Positions 42,248 through 51,638 of a stretch of 64,000 bases of DNA are shown in pieces. This DNA is from Sphingobacteriales bacterium 50-39 (GTDB lineage Bacteria; Bacteroidota; Bacteroidia; Chitinophagales; Chitinophagaceae): positions 186,001-250,000 of the forward strand of contig MKTZ01000015.1 in the NCBI GenBank assembly GCA_001898505.1, written 5' to 3'. Made by a program: the position numbers and the translations under genes. The notes beneath the pieces are model-generated. The model worked only from the letters and a program-made list of their open reading frames with translations. It made no database searches and was not told the DNA's origin. Position 1 is the stretch's first letter. Each line of letters starts with the position of its first letter.

Positions 42248-43768
42248 CTATCTGTTCGAATTATCCAGGTTCGGGTCCAGGTTGACCTGCCCCTGCGGAT
42301 ACGGGAAATACGTGTTCTTCGGCATCGTAATATTCGAAGGCTGACCGATCCTGTTCAGGTAGGCATTGACGAGGACGTCGTATTTGCCCATCCGTATCAG
42401 GTCCGCCCTCCGCTTGCCTTCATAAAAGAACTCCCACCCACGCTCCTGTAAGATCGCATCCCGTAACGTGGATTGATTGTAGTCGGCCAGGTTCAGCTGC
42501 TTGGCATGGCTCCTGGCCTTCACCTGGTTGATCAGCCCGATGCCTTCCGCATTCGGACCATTGATCTCATTCAATGCCTCGGCCCTGCTCAGCAGCACAT
42601 CCGCATAACGGAGGATGTCCACGCTGTGTCCGTCATAATATGTCGTCGAGCCCAATGAATCCGCATACTTCTTCGTAGCCACATCGGCCATATAGCTGAA
42701 TCCCGGAGGAGGTGCGGCGCCCGGGGTCGGAGCCTGCATATAGATCAGGTTGTCTACGCCCAGATAGTATGGATAAAAGAGTTTCTTCCTGTCATCCGCC
42801 GCATCGAAGGAGTTGTAAAAATCCCAGGCAACGGCATAATACTGCCAGCGATTCTGAAGGGCGGGGGTAGGATTGTTTAAAGGACCGAAGTGATTCAACA
42901 GCTCCGTCCCATTGGTGTTGGCATCCGCCAGCACGGAAAAGATATTCTCTACACACCATTTGTTAGCCTCCGTAAACAATCCCAAATAGTCGGGGTAAAG
43001 ATCATACGCCTTCAGATCCATCACCCGCTGGGTATAGGAGAGCACATTCTGCCAGTCCTTGCGCCGCAGATAAAGTTTGGCCAGCAGGGTCAGCGCGGCG
43101 CCCTTTGACGCACGTCCTACATCATTGCCTGGATAGATGGCATTGCTTTGGTAGTTCAGAGGTAAGGTCCCGGCGGCATCGTTGAGGTCGCCGATCAGCA
43201 AGGTCTCGATATCCGCCACGGACGCAGGCTTTGGCTGACTGACGAACTGTGCGTTGGGAATATCCTTTTCGGTCAGCAGTATGATGGGCCCAAATGCATC
43301 CGTAAGATCCATATACGCTACGGCCCGCAGGAATTTCAGCTCTGCGAGGAACTGCTTTTTCTCCGCATCCGTGATGGCGGTCATCGCTGAAATATTGTAA
43401 ATGGCATTGTTGGCATTGGCGATGAGCTTATAGGCATACTGCCAGTCCTGCCCCAAGAGCCCGTTGGTGGAGTTCCATAAACCCAGGGACAGCTGACCGG
43501 GATCACCCCCATAATTACAATGCCCGATATCTGTCGTAAGATCGGTAAGCGCAAAATGCCGTACCGTCCAATAGGTGAAGTTGTCGCCGACCACCGGTCC
43601 CTTGAGACGGGCATAGACCGCATTGACGGCGGCAATGGCATCCGACTTCGTCTGGAAGGCGTTGGTATTCGTCAGCGTGCTGTATACTTTTGGCTCCAGG
43701 TTCTTGTTACAGCTGTACTGCACAAGGATCGCCGGTAGCAGAAGAAGGGATATGATATACTTGTTCAT
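42248..43768 (-). CDS. SusD-like/RagB lipoprotein
   Basis: 506 residues with a lipoprotein signal (ILVQYSCNKNLEP). SusD features include LAELKFLRAVAYMDLTDAFGPIILLTEKD, the VLLSRAEALNEIN helix and a C-terminal RGWEFFYEGKRRADLIRMGKYD segment (given in part). It caps the SusC-type transporter encoded 13 bases upstream. The ligand is unknown; the neighbouring sulfotransferase and GH20/GH116 genes suggest a glycoside or sulfated compound. Confidence 0.93.
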   Translation of the reverse strand: MNKYIISLLLLPAILVQYSCNKNLEPKVYSTLTNTNAFQTKSDAIAAVNAVYARLKGPVVGDNFTYWTVRHFALTDLTTDIGHCNYGGDPGQLSLGLWNSTNGLLGQDWQYAYKLIANANNAIYNISAMTAITDAEKKQFLAELKFLRAVAYMDLTDAFGPIILLTEKDIPNAQFVSQPKPASVADIETLLIGDLNDAAGTLPLNYQSNAIYPGNDVGRASKGAALTLLAKLYLRRKDWQNVLSYTQRVMDLKAYDLYPDYLGLFTEANKWCVENIFSVLADANTNGTELLNHFGPLNNPTPALQNRWQYYAVAWDFYNSFDAADDRKKLFYPYYLGVDNLIYMQAPTPGAAPPPGFSYMADVATKKYADSLGSTTYYDGHSVDILRYADVLLSRAEALNEINGPNAEGIGLINQVKARSHAKQLNLADYNQSTLRDAILQERGWEFFYEGKRRADLIRMGKYDVLVNAYLNRIGQPSNITMPKNTYFPYPQGQVNLDPNLDNSNR

Positions 43769-43781
43769 TGGATGTCTTGTT

Positions 43782-46700
43782 TTAGTGTATGGATAATTTA
43801 ATACCCGCTACAAAAGTGCGGTAGGCCGGGAACGAGTTGAAGTCGATGCCGCCCGCCAGGTTCCCAAAAGCATTTGAAGGGTTATTGCTGCCACCTGCCG
43901 AAGTATTGACATGCGAGTTCACCTCAGGATCGGTTCCGGTATATTTGGTGATCGTCAGCAGGTTCTGGCCGGATACATAGATCCTCACCCCGTCTATTAT
44001 CCCCGTCCTGCTCAGCAGCCCCGAAGGCAGATCATAGCTCAGCGACACCATTTTCAACCGCACATAAGTGGCATCTTCGACAAATCGGGAATTAACGTAG
44101 CTTCCATACGAGCTGAGAAAATATCCTTCCCGCGGGATGTCCGTGTTCTCATTCTTGCCTGCTACGAATCTGTTCAATATATCAGTGCTGGTAGTAGACT
44201 CCAGTACCAACCGGTTCATATTGTAGAGATGATACCCAAAGGCCCCCTGGAAAAATATGTTCAGGCTGAAACCCTTATACTGGAATTCATTCCCCAATCC
44301 GGCGATATAGTGCGGGGTAGTATTCCCCAGGTAGGTCCTGTCATCCTGCGTAATGGAGCCGCTCTTGTCCAGGTCGGCATACTTGGGATCGCCGGGTTTT
44401 GAAAGGGGCTGCGGCGCATAGGTCTCGCCGGACTTGATAACACCCAGGTATTTGAAACCATAGATAACGCCCAGTTCTTTTCCTGGCTCCAGCCGGGTGA
44501 ACTCACGGGCGGAAACGACACCGCTGGGATTGGCCGTATTCGTGCTGATAATTTTTACATTGTTCGCCAGCGAAAGACATTTCTGCCGGTTGTACGCAAT
44601 ATTGAAAGACGTATTCCAGGTAAAGTCGCCGTCCTTTACATTGGTCGAGTTGACGGACAGCTCGATCCCCTTATTCTCGATCGAGCCGGCATTGAGGATC
44701 TGGCTGCTGAACCCCCACCATTGCCCGATGGGCACGGCCAGCAACAGGTCGGTCGTCTTTTTCCGGTACAGGTCGATCGTTGCGCTCAGTTTGCCACGCA
44801 GGAAACCCATGTCGATACCCACATTTGCCTGTGCATTGCTTTCCCATTTCAGGTTATTATTGATCAGGGATACGGGCTCCAGCCCTGGCGAAAGGACCCC
44901 TGAACCATTTAACGTGGTGCCGTAAGCACCGAATCGGCTCATGTAGGAATAATCCCCGATCCTGTCGTTACCCGCTACGCCATAGCTCACCCGCAGCTTC
45001 AGGTTGGAGAAAGTATTCATGTTCGCGATAAAGGGAAGGTCGGTCATCTTCCATGCCAACGCGCCGGAAGGGAAGGTACCATACCGGTGATTGGGCGCAA
45101 ACCGCGAAGATCCATCCCTTCTTATCGTGAATGTCGCCAGTATCCGGTCATTGAAAGAATAATTCACCCTTCCAAAATAGGAAGTAAGCTTCGTCTCTAT
45201 CTTGCTGCTGCCAGGCGTATTAGTCGAGCCCGCTACCTGTGGGATGGAGGCGGCGTTCAGGTTGTAGAACAGATACAGGTCCGTAGAGAACCCCCTGCCG
45301 CCAGCGCCCAGCCCTTCCGCTACATCCTTCTGGTTCGAGGTACCGGCCATTACGGTAAGATCATGTGCCCCCTTCTTGAACTTATAGGTAAGATACTGCT
45401 CTACCAGCCACCGGAAGGACGAGTTGCTCTGCTCCGACGCCACACCGCTATTGGCCTGCCCATTCACCAGCGTCCGCGGTATATACTGTCCTGCCGTGGT
45501 CTGTGAATACTCCGCGCCTCCGCTGATATGATACGTGAGGTCCTTCAGGATATCATAGTCGGCAAACATATTGGCGTTTATCAGCTTATTTTGCGAAACG
45601 TTCGTAGGCTCGAGCAAACCCGCCAGCGGATTATCCTTCCCCTGGTATTTATAATAGGTTCCGTCGGCATTGTATACAGGTATGGCGGGAGGTGAAGTGA
45701 ATACCCCATACAAAGGCGCCGTGATGTCTGCTACATACCGCTGTAAATGGCTGCTGGTAGCAGCGCCATAGAAGTTGGAGCCGATCTTCACCCTGTCGCT
45801 GAATCGCTTTTCCGCCCCCATACGCACGGAATATCTTTCCATATCCGTATTCTTCAATACCCCAATCTGCTTCATGTAATTGCCCGACAGATAGAATTTC
45901 GAATTCTTGTCGCTGCTGCTGAGCCCGATCTGCCGGTTCAACACGGATGACTGCTGCGTAGCCAGCTTCCACCAATTGGTATTCGCCACCGGGAAGGTGG
46001 AGGGGAACACGGGCGACTTGCCATCTTCGGCGGCAATGGCATTCTGCACATCGGCATATTGCTGCCCAGTCACCAGGGATGGTTTATAGGTGAGATATTG
46101 ATAGCCATTGGAAACATCCGCATCTATCTGCATCCTCCCCGGCCGGCCTTTTTTGGTAGTGATGAGTATTACACCATTACCGCCGCGCGCGCCATAGATA
46201 GCCGTGGCAGAGGCATCCTTTAGTATCTCGATGTCTTCGATGTCGTTGGGGTTGATATATTTTCCATTGTCGGTGATAAATCCATCTACCACATAGAGAG
46301 GCTCATTGGTGGTATTGATGGAGTTGCCGCCCCGGATGGTGATCGACATGCTGCCGCCGGGTGAAAAGTCCGACTGCTGCACATTCACGCCCGCCGCACG
46401 TCCCTGGATGGCCTGCGCGATATTGGCAGTGGTGCCGCCCAGGTTCATATGGTCGCTGTTCACCGAGGCAATGGCCCCGGTAATATCCTTTCGCTTCTGT
46501 ATGCCATATCCCACAACAACGACCTGCTCCTGCTGCTCTGTCCGGATCTTCAATGTCATGTTGATCTCGCTCTTCCCGCTCACGGGTATTTCCTTCGTCT
46601 CCGTACTCACCGAAGAGAACACCAGTATACTTGTCGCGTTGGGGACCTCTATTTTAAAAAGACCATTTACATCCGTGACGGTCCCGACGGATGAATTGCC

Positions 46701-47177
46701 CTTTACATACACCGATACGCCCGATATAGCATTCCCCGATTCATCGGTGACCTTGCCGTGTACAGGCAGGGTGACAGGCGCCACCGTCTCCACCTCGACA
46801 TTGCCCTGCCCAAGATCTTTGCGTTTCGGGAAGATGAGGATCGTGTTGTTGTCCTGTCTGAAATCCAGCTGTGTGCCGGTGAGTATCAGTTGCAGGGTGC
46901 TGGCCACGGAACGGGTCCCCTTTTCCAACGTGACATTCCCGTATCTCCCCACTTGCTCGAGTACATAAGCCATGCGGAAACCGGAGCTCACCTCTATCCG
47001 GTCAAGGGCATGGCGCAACGGCACATTCCTTAATTCCAATGTGATAAGCTTGTCCTCCATCTTCTGAGCGTAGCCTTCACGCGCCGTCAGTAACTGGGTG
47101 AACATAAGCAGGATCATCATGGCTACCAGACTCACTTTCATAAAAAATCGCAGATTGAATGCAAGAATTTTTTGCAT
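43782..47177 (-). CDS. SusC-like TonB-dependent transporter with STN signalling domain
   Basis: 1131 residues. After the signal peptide there is an STN domain (about 40-125: ITLELRNVPLRHALDRIEV ... NTILIFPK), which in this family passes a ligand signal through FecR to an ECF sigma factor. Then a carboxypeptidase-regulatory-like domain (HGKVTDESGNAISGVSVYV), TonB box area (VVVGYGIQKRKD), plug (IQGRAAGVNVQQSD, LKDASATAIYGARGG) and barrel. The other two SusC proteins in the window lack STN. The sigma and FecR genes lie directly upstream in the same direction. Confidence 0.95.
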   Translation of the reverse strand: MQKILAFNLRFFMKVSLVAMMILLMFTQLLTAREGYAQKMEDKLITLELRNVPLRHALDRIEVSSGFRMAYVLEQVGRYGNVTLEKGTRSVASTLQLILTGTQLDFRQDNNTILIFPKRKDLGQGNVEVETVAPVTLPVHGKVTDESGNAISGVSVYVKGNSSVGTVTDVNGLFKIEVPNATSILVFSSVSTETKEIPVSGKSEINMTLKIRTEQQEQVVVVGYGIQKRKDITGAIASVNSDHMNLGGTTANIAQAIQGRAAGVNVQQSDFSPGGSMSITIRGGNSINTTNEPLYVVDGFITDNGKYINPNDIEDIEILKDASATAIYGARGGNGVILITTKKGRPGRMQIDADVSNGYQYLTYKPSLVTGQQYADVQNAIAAEDGKSPVFPSTFPVANTNWWKLATQQSSVLNRQIGLSSSDKNSKFYLSGNYMKQIGVLKNTDMERYSVRMGAEKRFSDRVKIGSNFYGAATSSHLQRYVADITAPLYGVFTSPPAIPVYNADGTYYKYQGKDNPLAGLLEPTNVSQNKLINANMFADYDILKDLTYHISGGAEYSQTTAGQYIPRTLVNGQANSGVASEQSNSSFRWLVEQYLTYKFKKGAHDLTVMAGTSNQKDVAEGLGAGGRGFSTDLYLFYNLNAASIPQVAGSTNTPGSSKIETKLTSYFGRVNYSFNDRILATFTIRRDGSSRFAPNHRYGTFPSGALAWKMTDLPFIANMNTFSNLKLRVSYGVAGNDRIGDYSYMSRFGAYGTTLNGSGVLSPGLEPVSLINNNLKWESNAQANVGIDMGFLRGKLSATIDLYRKKTTDLLLAVPIGQWWGFSSQILNAGSIENKGIELSVNSTNVKDGDFTWNTSFNIAYNRQKCLSLANNVKIISTNTANPSGVVSAREFTRLEPGKELGVIYGFKYLGVIKSGETYAPQPLSKPGDPKYADLDKSGSITQDDRTYLGNTTPHYIAGLGNEFQYKGFSLNIFFQGAFGYHLYNMNRLVLESTTSTDILNRFVAGKNENTDIPREGYFLSSYGSYVNSRFVEDATYVRLKMVSLSYDLPSGLLSRTGIIDGVRIYVSGQNLLTITKYTGTDPEVNSHVNTSAGGSNNPSNAFGNLAGGIDFNSFPAYRTFVAGIKLSIH

Positions 47178-47219
47178 AAATTGCAGTAGTTTAAAATGAT
47201 TAGCATATTATTTTGAACC

Positions 47220-47253
47220 AACCCCTCCCATGCTTTCCAGGGCGAGAGGGGTT
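47220..47253. other. Hairpin in the fecR-susC gap
   Basis: Perfect eight-base arms AACCCCTC and GAGGGGTT around an 18-base loop. On the minus strand, the direction of both genes, no T tract follows, so it looks more like a structured leader or processing site ahead of susC than a terminator. Confidence 0.45.
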
Positions 47254-47270
47254 TTTCATATACCCTAGAT

Positions 47271-48275
47271 TTATCCGCCACAGCCTTCCCCATCCAGGAC
47301 CACAGTCTTCTCATCCACCAGGCTATAGCTCGTATTGCTGATAGTACACAACCTGTTCAGCACTCTTTCCAGCGTTTCCGTACCATCAAAGAAGACCTTG
47401 ATAGTGCATTTTTTCAGGTTGTCCTTTTTGAACCGGATATCCACTCCGTATCTTTTCCCGAGCATTTCCGCCACTTCTTCAAACGACTGTCCGTCGAATG
47501 CCATCTCCCGCTTCGTCCAGTCTGTTACCAGGCTGGCGGCATTCACGCTGTCCCTCGATACGGCTAAAGAGACGGGTTGGTATTTTACCTGCTGGTTGGA
47601 GGTCAGCACAGCGAGGAGTTTCTGGTTGTCTTCCACCTTTACCTTTCCGGTGGTCACCGAGACGACAACTTCCTTATCATTGGGCAACGCACGGATATTG
47701 AATGCGGTACCTAAAACTGTAGTCCGTATCCTGCCGGTGTGTATGACAAATGGTTTTGAACCATCTTCCGCTACATCGAAATAGGCTTCTCCGGACAGGC
47801 TCACTTCCCGGACGTTGCCCGTAAATTGTTTTGGATAATCCAGTCGGCTGCCCGTCTGCAATACCACGTGGGTGCCGTCCGGGAGTGTGAAGTGACGGAT
47901 AAAATCGGTAGGCTTCTCCGCCGTCTGATGCGTTGCAGGATGTACCATGGCAACAGCAGGCTGCTCGCTCCTGTGCCTTGTCGCCCGCCATATAAAGACG
48001 CTCCCTGCAATGACTACCACCGCGGCAGCTACCCGCCACCATTTGATCATATGCACGGTCCGGGCGCTTACTCCGGCACACATCTCCGCGTTGATCCTGT
48101 CATATATCCTGCTCCGCAATTCCTCCTCTGTCTCATTGCCCGGCCATTCAATGCTGTTCGGTGACTGTTCATTGTACCAGCTTTCGAAAAGGGCGCGTTC
48201 TTCCTCGGATAAGGTCCCTTTCATCCATTTTTCCGATAGCTCTTTTATTTTTTCTTTCGAAATACCTTGGTTCAT
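47271..48275 (-). CDS. FecR-family anti-sigma factor
   Basis: 334 residues. A cytoplasmic N-terminal domain (EKIKELSEKWMKGTLSEEERALFESW) binds sigma; one membrane segment follows near residue 85-100 (WWRVAAAVVVIAGSVFIW). The periplasmic FecR domain contains FTLPDGTHVVLQTGSRLDYP, REVSLSGEAYFDVAED and TVLGTAFNIRA, and the C-terminal part (TIKVFFDGTETLERVLNRLC) is the DUF4974-like region that contacts the STN domain. It sits between the sigma gene and its TonB-dependent partner. Confidence 0.94.
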   Translation of the reverse strand: MNQGISKEKIKELSEKWMKGTLSEEERALFESWYNEQSPNSIEWPGNETEEELRSRIYDRINAEMCAGVSARTVHMIKWWRVAAAVVVIAGSVFIWRATRHRSEQPAVAMVHPATHQTAEKPTDFIRHFTLPDGTHVVLQTGSRLDYPKQFTGNVREVSLSGEAYFDVAEDGSKPFVIHTGRIRTTVLGTAFNIRALPNDKEVVVSVTTGKVKVEDNQKLLAVLTSNQQVKYQPVSLAVSRDSVNAASLVTDWTKREMAFDGQSFEEVAEMLGKRYGVDIRFKKDNLKKCTIKVFFDGTETLERVLNRLCTISNTSYSLVDEKTVVLDGEGCGG

Positions 48276-48354
48276 AGAAAAAGTATCTGGTCCTCTTATA
48301 TAGCGGGTAAAAAAAGGATCATCCCCTAGTCGGTGTAAAACTTTTTTTGGGGGG

Positions 48355-48921
48355 CTAAAACAGACTTGTCAACTGGCGCAGGGATGCGCTCAAAGCCTTC
48401 AGTGCCCTATTCATGTGAGCTTCAACTGTTTTGGGGGAAATGTCGAGGGAAGTTGCGATCTGCTTGCCGGAAAGCCCTTCTTCCCGGCTCAGGCGGAATA
48501 CAAGCCGGCATTTTTCGGGGAGCGCGGCTACAGTCTTTTCAATGTCTTCCAGGAGCTGCTCGTACTCGAGCCATTCCACAGTGCCGTTGTCTTCTGCCTG
48601 CTGCAATGACACAAGCCGCTGTTTCAAAAGGCTTTCCTTTCTCCGCCGGGCAAAGGATGCGATGATCTCGTATTTGAGCATGGCTGCGAGATAGGTGGAC
48701 AGCGCGCACCGGACCTGGAGCGTATTCCGCCGGCGCCAGAGATTGACAAATACGGTTTGAACGATCTCCTCCGCCTCCTCCTGCGACCCTGTTCTTATCA
48801 GCGCCTGCACCAGCAACTTCTTCCAGTAGCGATCGTACAAAACACGAAAGGATCGTTCGTCATTCTGGCAAATCAGCAGCAGCAAATGCTCATCATTGTA
48901 TGATTGCAATATCTTCTCCAC
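48355..48921 (-). CDS. ECF RNA polymerase sigma factor
   Basis: 188 residues. Region 2 (FRVLYDRYWKKLLVQALIRTG, EIVQTVFVNLWRRR) and region 4 (KCRLVFRLSREEGLSGKQIATSLDISPKTVEAHMNRAL, quoted in parts) are intact with the usual length. The start codon is GTG at 48921; no in-frame ATG exists before the stop codon upstream. It should activate its own operon with fecR and the SusC/SusD genes. A perfect 16-bp LacI-type palindrome stands 44 bases before the start, so a second regulator probably controls sigma expression. Confidence 0.92.
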   Translation of the reverse strand: MEKILQSYNDEHLLLLICQNDERSFRVLYDRYWKKLLVQALIRTGSQEEAEEIVQTVFVNLWRRRNTLQVRCALSTYLAAMLKYEIIASFARRRKESLLKQRLVSLQQAEDNGTVEWLEYEQLLEDIEKTVAALPEKCRLVFRLSREEGLSGKQIATSLDISPKTVEAHMNRALKALSASLRQLTSLF

Positions 48922-48965
48922 AGCAGTTATACATTGAAATTACTCAACACATAACCGGAAAACGC

Positions 48966-48981
48966 ACGCAAACGTTTGCGT
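48966..48981. promoter_or_regulatory. Perfect 16-bp LacI-type operator upstream of the sigma gene
   Basis: ACGCAAACGTTTGCGT is its own reverse complement, with the central CG usual for LacI/PurR-type sites. Read toward the sigma gene, the element TAATTT begins 23 bases after it. The same element and spacing occur at the GH20 operator at 54035-54048. Confidence 0.75.
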
Positions 48982-48998
48982 CATTTTTTGCACCAGGT

Positions 48999-51635
48999 TC
49001 ACCCGACCTCCACATGCACTGTCTGCAAATGTTCGACTGTCAACCTCTTGTCGAGAACTACCAGCAGTTCATTGGATCGTTGATCCAAACGGGCATTCAC
49101 CACCTGTTCCCCCAACTTCACCCGGACATATGTTGCCTTATGCGCGACCTCAAAGGACATCGTTCTTATTTCCAGCCTGCCATAACGCACCCGGAAAGAT
49201 GCCCTAAAGCTGTTGTTGCCATGCTGCTGTGCATATGTCCCCCAACCTTCCGCGCACGTAAAGGGGGCCTTGAAATTTTCCGCTCCCAGTTTCGGCGCCA
49301 TCCGGATATATCCCCGGGGACCGTGGTATTCGAAACCGCAGGCAGTAATAAACGTGCCATAGCTCGCCAGCGCCCGCCCATAGTGATCGCTGCATTCTAT
49401 TTCGTTGAATGGGTTTCGCTTCGAAGCATGGTATCTGTCATGTATCGCGCGTGTCAGCGTCATCGCCTCCTCCACCATCCCCTCGGCCATCATATGGGAA
49501 GCAACCTGGTGCTCGAAACCGCTCATACATTCATGAAAATATCCCATCTGCCAGGTGACGCCGTCGCCATAGGGTTTTTCTTCATGGGCCGGGTTCGTAT
49601 TCATGACCATGCCTCCCTCTCCGGGCAGGGCATAGGGTCGCCAACCCGTATGAGTGTTGATATAAGGGCCAACATCCACCATGAAATTGTGTTTCCACAA
49701 CGCCCTCAATGCCGACATCGTCTTGTCTTTGTCCAATATCCGCCCCAGTCCCACCTGGAAAGCCCAGCTCTGCCCTAAGACCTGGTCGATATGACAGGTG
49801 TTGTATGATCCTACGTTCGCTCTGCCCTTGATCGCATCCGGCCGATGGATAAAATATTCTCCATTGAACAATTGCTGCTCCATATTGGCCCTTCCCTTTT
49901 GTACATACGCCTCGCAGACGGCAGCAAAGGCCGTATCACCCATTTCTTCCGCCATCCGCTGGCCCGCCCGAACCGCTGCGATGCACAGACCAACTATCCA
50001 CGCTATCTCACCATCCCATACTGCATCGAGCGTATTCTCCAGCGGAGTATCTTCCATACCATCTCCATTCCTGTCTTTGGCGATGACAAACTGTACGGCC
50101 CTCTTTGCCTTCTCCCAGTTCCTTTTGAGGAAATCATCGTCCCTGCTCATCTGGTGTTCCCGGTAAAATCCAAGGATGCGCCCCGCCTGACCATCGATGG
50201 CGGGCCTTTTATCATATTCTCCCCTGAACCAGATACCTCCATCTTCCTGTAGCGAAATGCCGAGATCGACCCGCTCCCGGTTGTCTCTCTCCATAGACGG
50301 GAATATCCTGCCGGTGGCCTGCGCATATTGCCACACATGCGTGCAATTACCCTCACAAGCGCCCACTCCTTCCCATGCCCAGCGTCTGCCGGACTTGAAT
50401 CGGTGCGAGGTCGTCGTCGCCAGCGTAGAGATATTCAGGAATGTCCTCTCCAGGAACCAATACGGCAGACTGCTGTCATACCATACTTCCCGCCATAGTA
50501 GTGTATTATACTCGAGGTCCTTAAAATGGTCCACAACATATTGCGCTACATCCCGCGCTTGCCCGAACCTGTTTGCATACCAACGCCCCCTGTCCTCGGC
50601 AGGCAGCACCTTGCCATCCCCAATCACAAGGTTCGGCGTATGCCAGCTGATGATAAAATGAGACGCCATTTCTCCTGCCACAGCGATCGATCCCCGGGAA
50701 CACACGCTTCCGGTCAGTCGTTGCAGAATAGATGCGGATGCACTCGCGGAGCCATTTTCGAAAATATTTTCCCACCCCCTTCCAGATGCCCGACAGATCG
50801 CCCCCTCATCCAGGGCAGCCAGGCACATCGTGCCAAAGTCGAATTTATCCGCGATCTTCACCTTTGCATATAACATATCCTCCACCGTCATATGAACACC
50901 GCTGCACCTGTCCTCCCGGAATGAGCTGTTCCTGTGCAGCTGACTGCCCGGTCGCGCTGAATACAAGGCAGTCTTATTCTCCAGCCATCCGGCCACTTCG
51001 GCATGCACTACATCATGTCCCTTGTTCCGCAACAGGATACTGAATACCGTAGCCGGCAATCCGGAATTTTCCTCATCCAGCGGAATGAAAGGGCTATATG
51101 CTTTCATCTCCACCTCGACAGGGAGCTCATGATCCGTATACCTTATCGTAGCCACGGGATAGGTCGCTTCAAAACTAACCTCATCCCAATCCGACTGCTG
51201 CAACCTGCGGACGATCTCCTTTCCCCGATAGCGCAAACGCACCGCAAATCCCTGATCCACCGGCATCAGTTCTTCCGCCCGCGCCGGAGCGACATAGGCG
51301 GAGCCATCCCGCGACCGTATTTTCCTCTTTTCTCCCTGCACCTCCCTGCCCCAGTCGATGTCCAACGGGTTGACCCCTTCCTGGTTCAGGTTGAAGATGT
51401 CCCATAACCACAATCGCCCATCACCACCCAGGTAAAGCGTGCCGGTATGTATGCCGCCCACCGGCATTCCGATATGGTCCAGCTCCTTCTTCGATTTGTA
51501 ATACGTGGTGGCATGTCCCCGTTGGAACAGCGGCGGTCTTGGTCGTAGGGGATCGGTCCCTGCAGCATTCCCATCAGGTGCATAGAATGAAAGGGCGGCC
51601 ATCCCCGAAACTTTTATAAAATTTCTTCTTTTCAT
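48999..51635 (-). CDS. Secreted GH116/DUF608-like glycoside hydrolase
   Basis: 878 residues with an export signal of twin-arginine style (KRRNFIKVSGMAALSFYA). The N-terminal beta domain has HIGMPVGGIHTGTLYLGGDGRLW, as in GBA2-type proteins, and the catalytic barrel has WAWEGVGACEGNCTHVWQYA followed by RIFPSMER, a DUF608/GH116 signature. The family cleaves beta-glucosides, beta-xylosides or N-acetylglucosaminides by retention. In canonical members the acid/base Asp sits in a PDQTYDxW segment; here the equivalent reads LDAVWDGEIAWIVG, so specificity may differ. It starts three bases after the GH20 stop, sharing the GH20 promoter and operator. Confidence 0.78.
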   Translation of the reverse strand: MKRRNFIKVSGMAALSFYAPDGNAAGTDPLRPRPPLFQRGHATTYYKSKKELDHIGMPVGGIHTGTLYLGGDGRLWLWDIFNLNQEGVNPLDIDWGREVQGEKRKIRSRDGSAYVAPARAEELMPVDQGFAVRLRYRGKEIVRRLQQSDWDEVSFEATYPVATIRYTDHELPVEVEMKAYSPFIPLDEENSGLPATVFSILLRNKGHDVVHAEVAGWLENKTALYSARPGSQLHRNSSFREDRCSGVHMTVEDMLYAKVKIADKFDFGTMCLAALDEGAICRASGRGWENIFENGSASASASILQRLTGSVCSRGSIAVAGEMASHFIISWHTPNLVIGDGKVLPAEDRGRWYANRFGQARDVAQYVVDHFKDLEYNTLLWREVWYDSSLPYWFLERTFLNISTLATTTSHRFKSGRRWAWEGVGACEGNCTHVWQYAQATGRIFPSMERDNRERVDLGISLQEDGGIWFRGEYDKRPAIDGQAGRILGFYREHQMSRDDDFLKRNWEKAKRAVQFVIAKDRNGDGMEDTPLENTLDAVWDGEIAWIVGLCIAAVRAGQRMAEEMGDTAFAAVCEAYVQKGRANMEQQLFNGEYFIHRPDAIKGRANVGSYNTCHIDQVLGQSWAFQVGLGRILDKDKTMSALRALWKHNFMVDVGPYINTHTGWRPYALPGEGGMVMNTNPAHEEKPYGDGVTWQMGYFHECMSGFEHQVASHMMAEGMVEEAMTLTRAIHDRYHASKRNPFNEIECSDHYGRALASYGTFITACGFEYHGPRGYIRMAPKLGAENFKAPFTCAEGWGTYAQQHGNNSFRASFRVRYGRLEIRTMSFEVAHKATYVRVKLGEQVVNARLDQRSNELLVVLDKRLTVEHLQTVHVEVG

Positions 51636-51638
51636 ATC

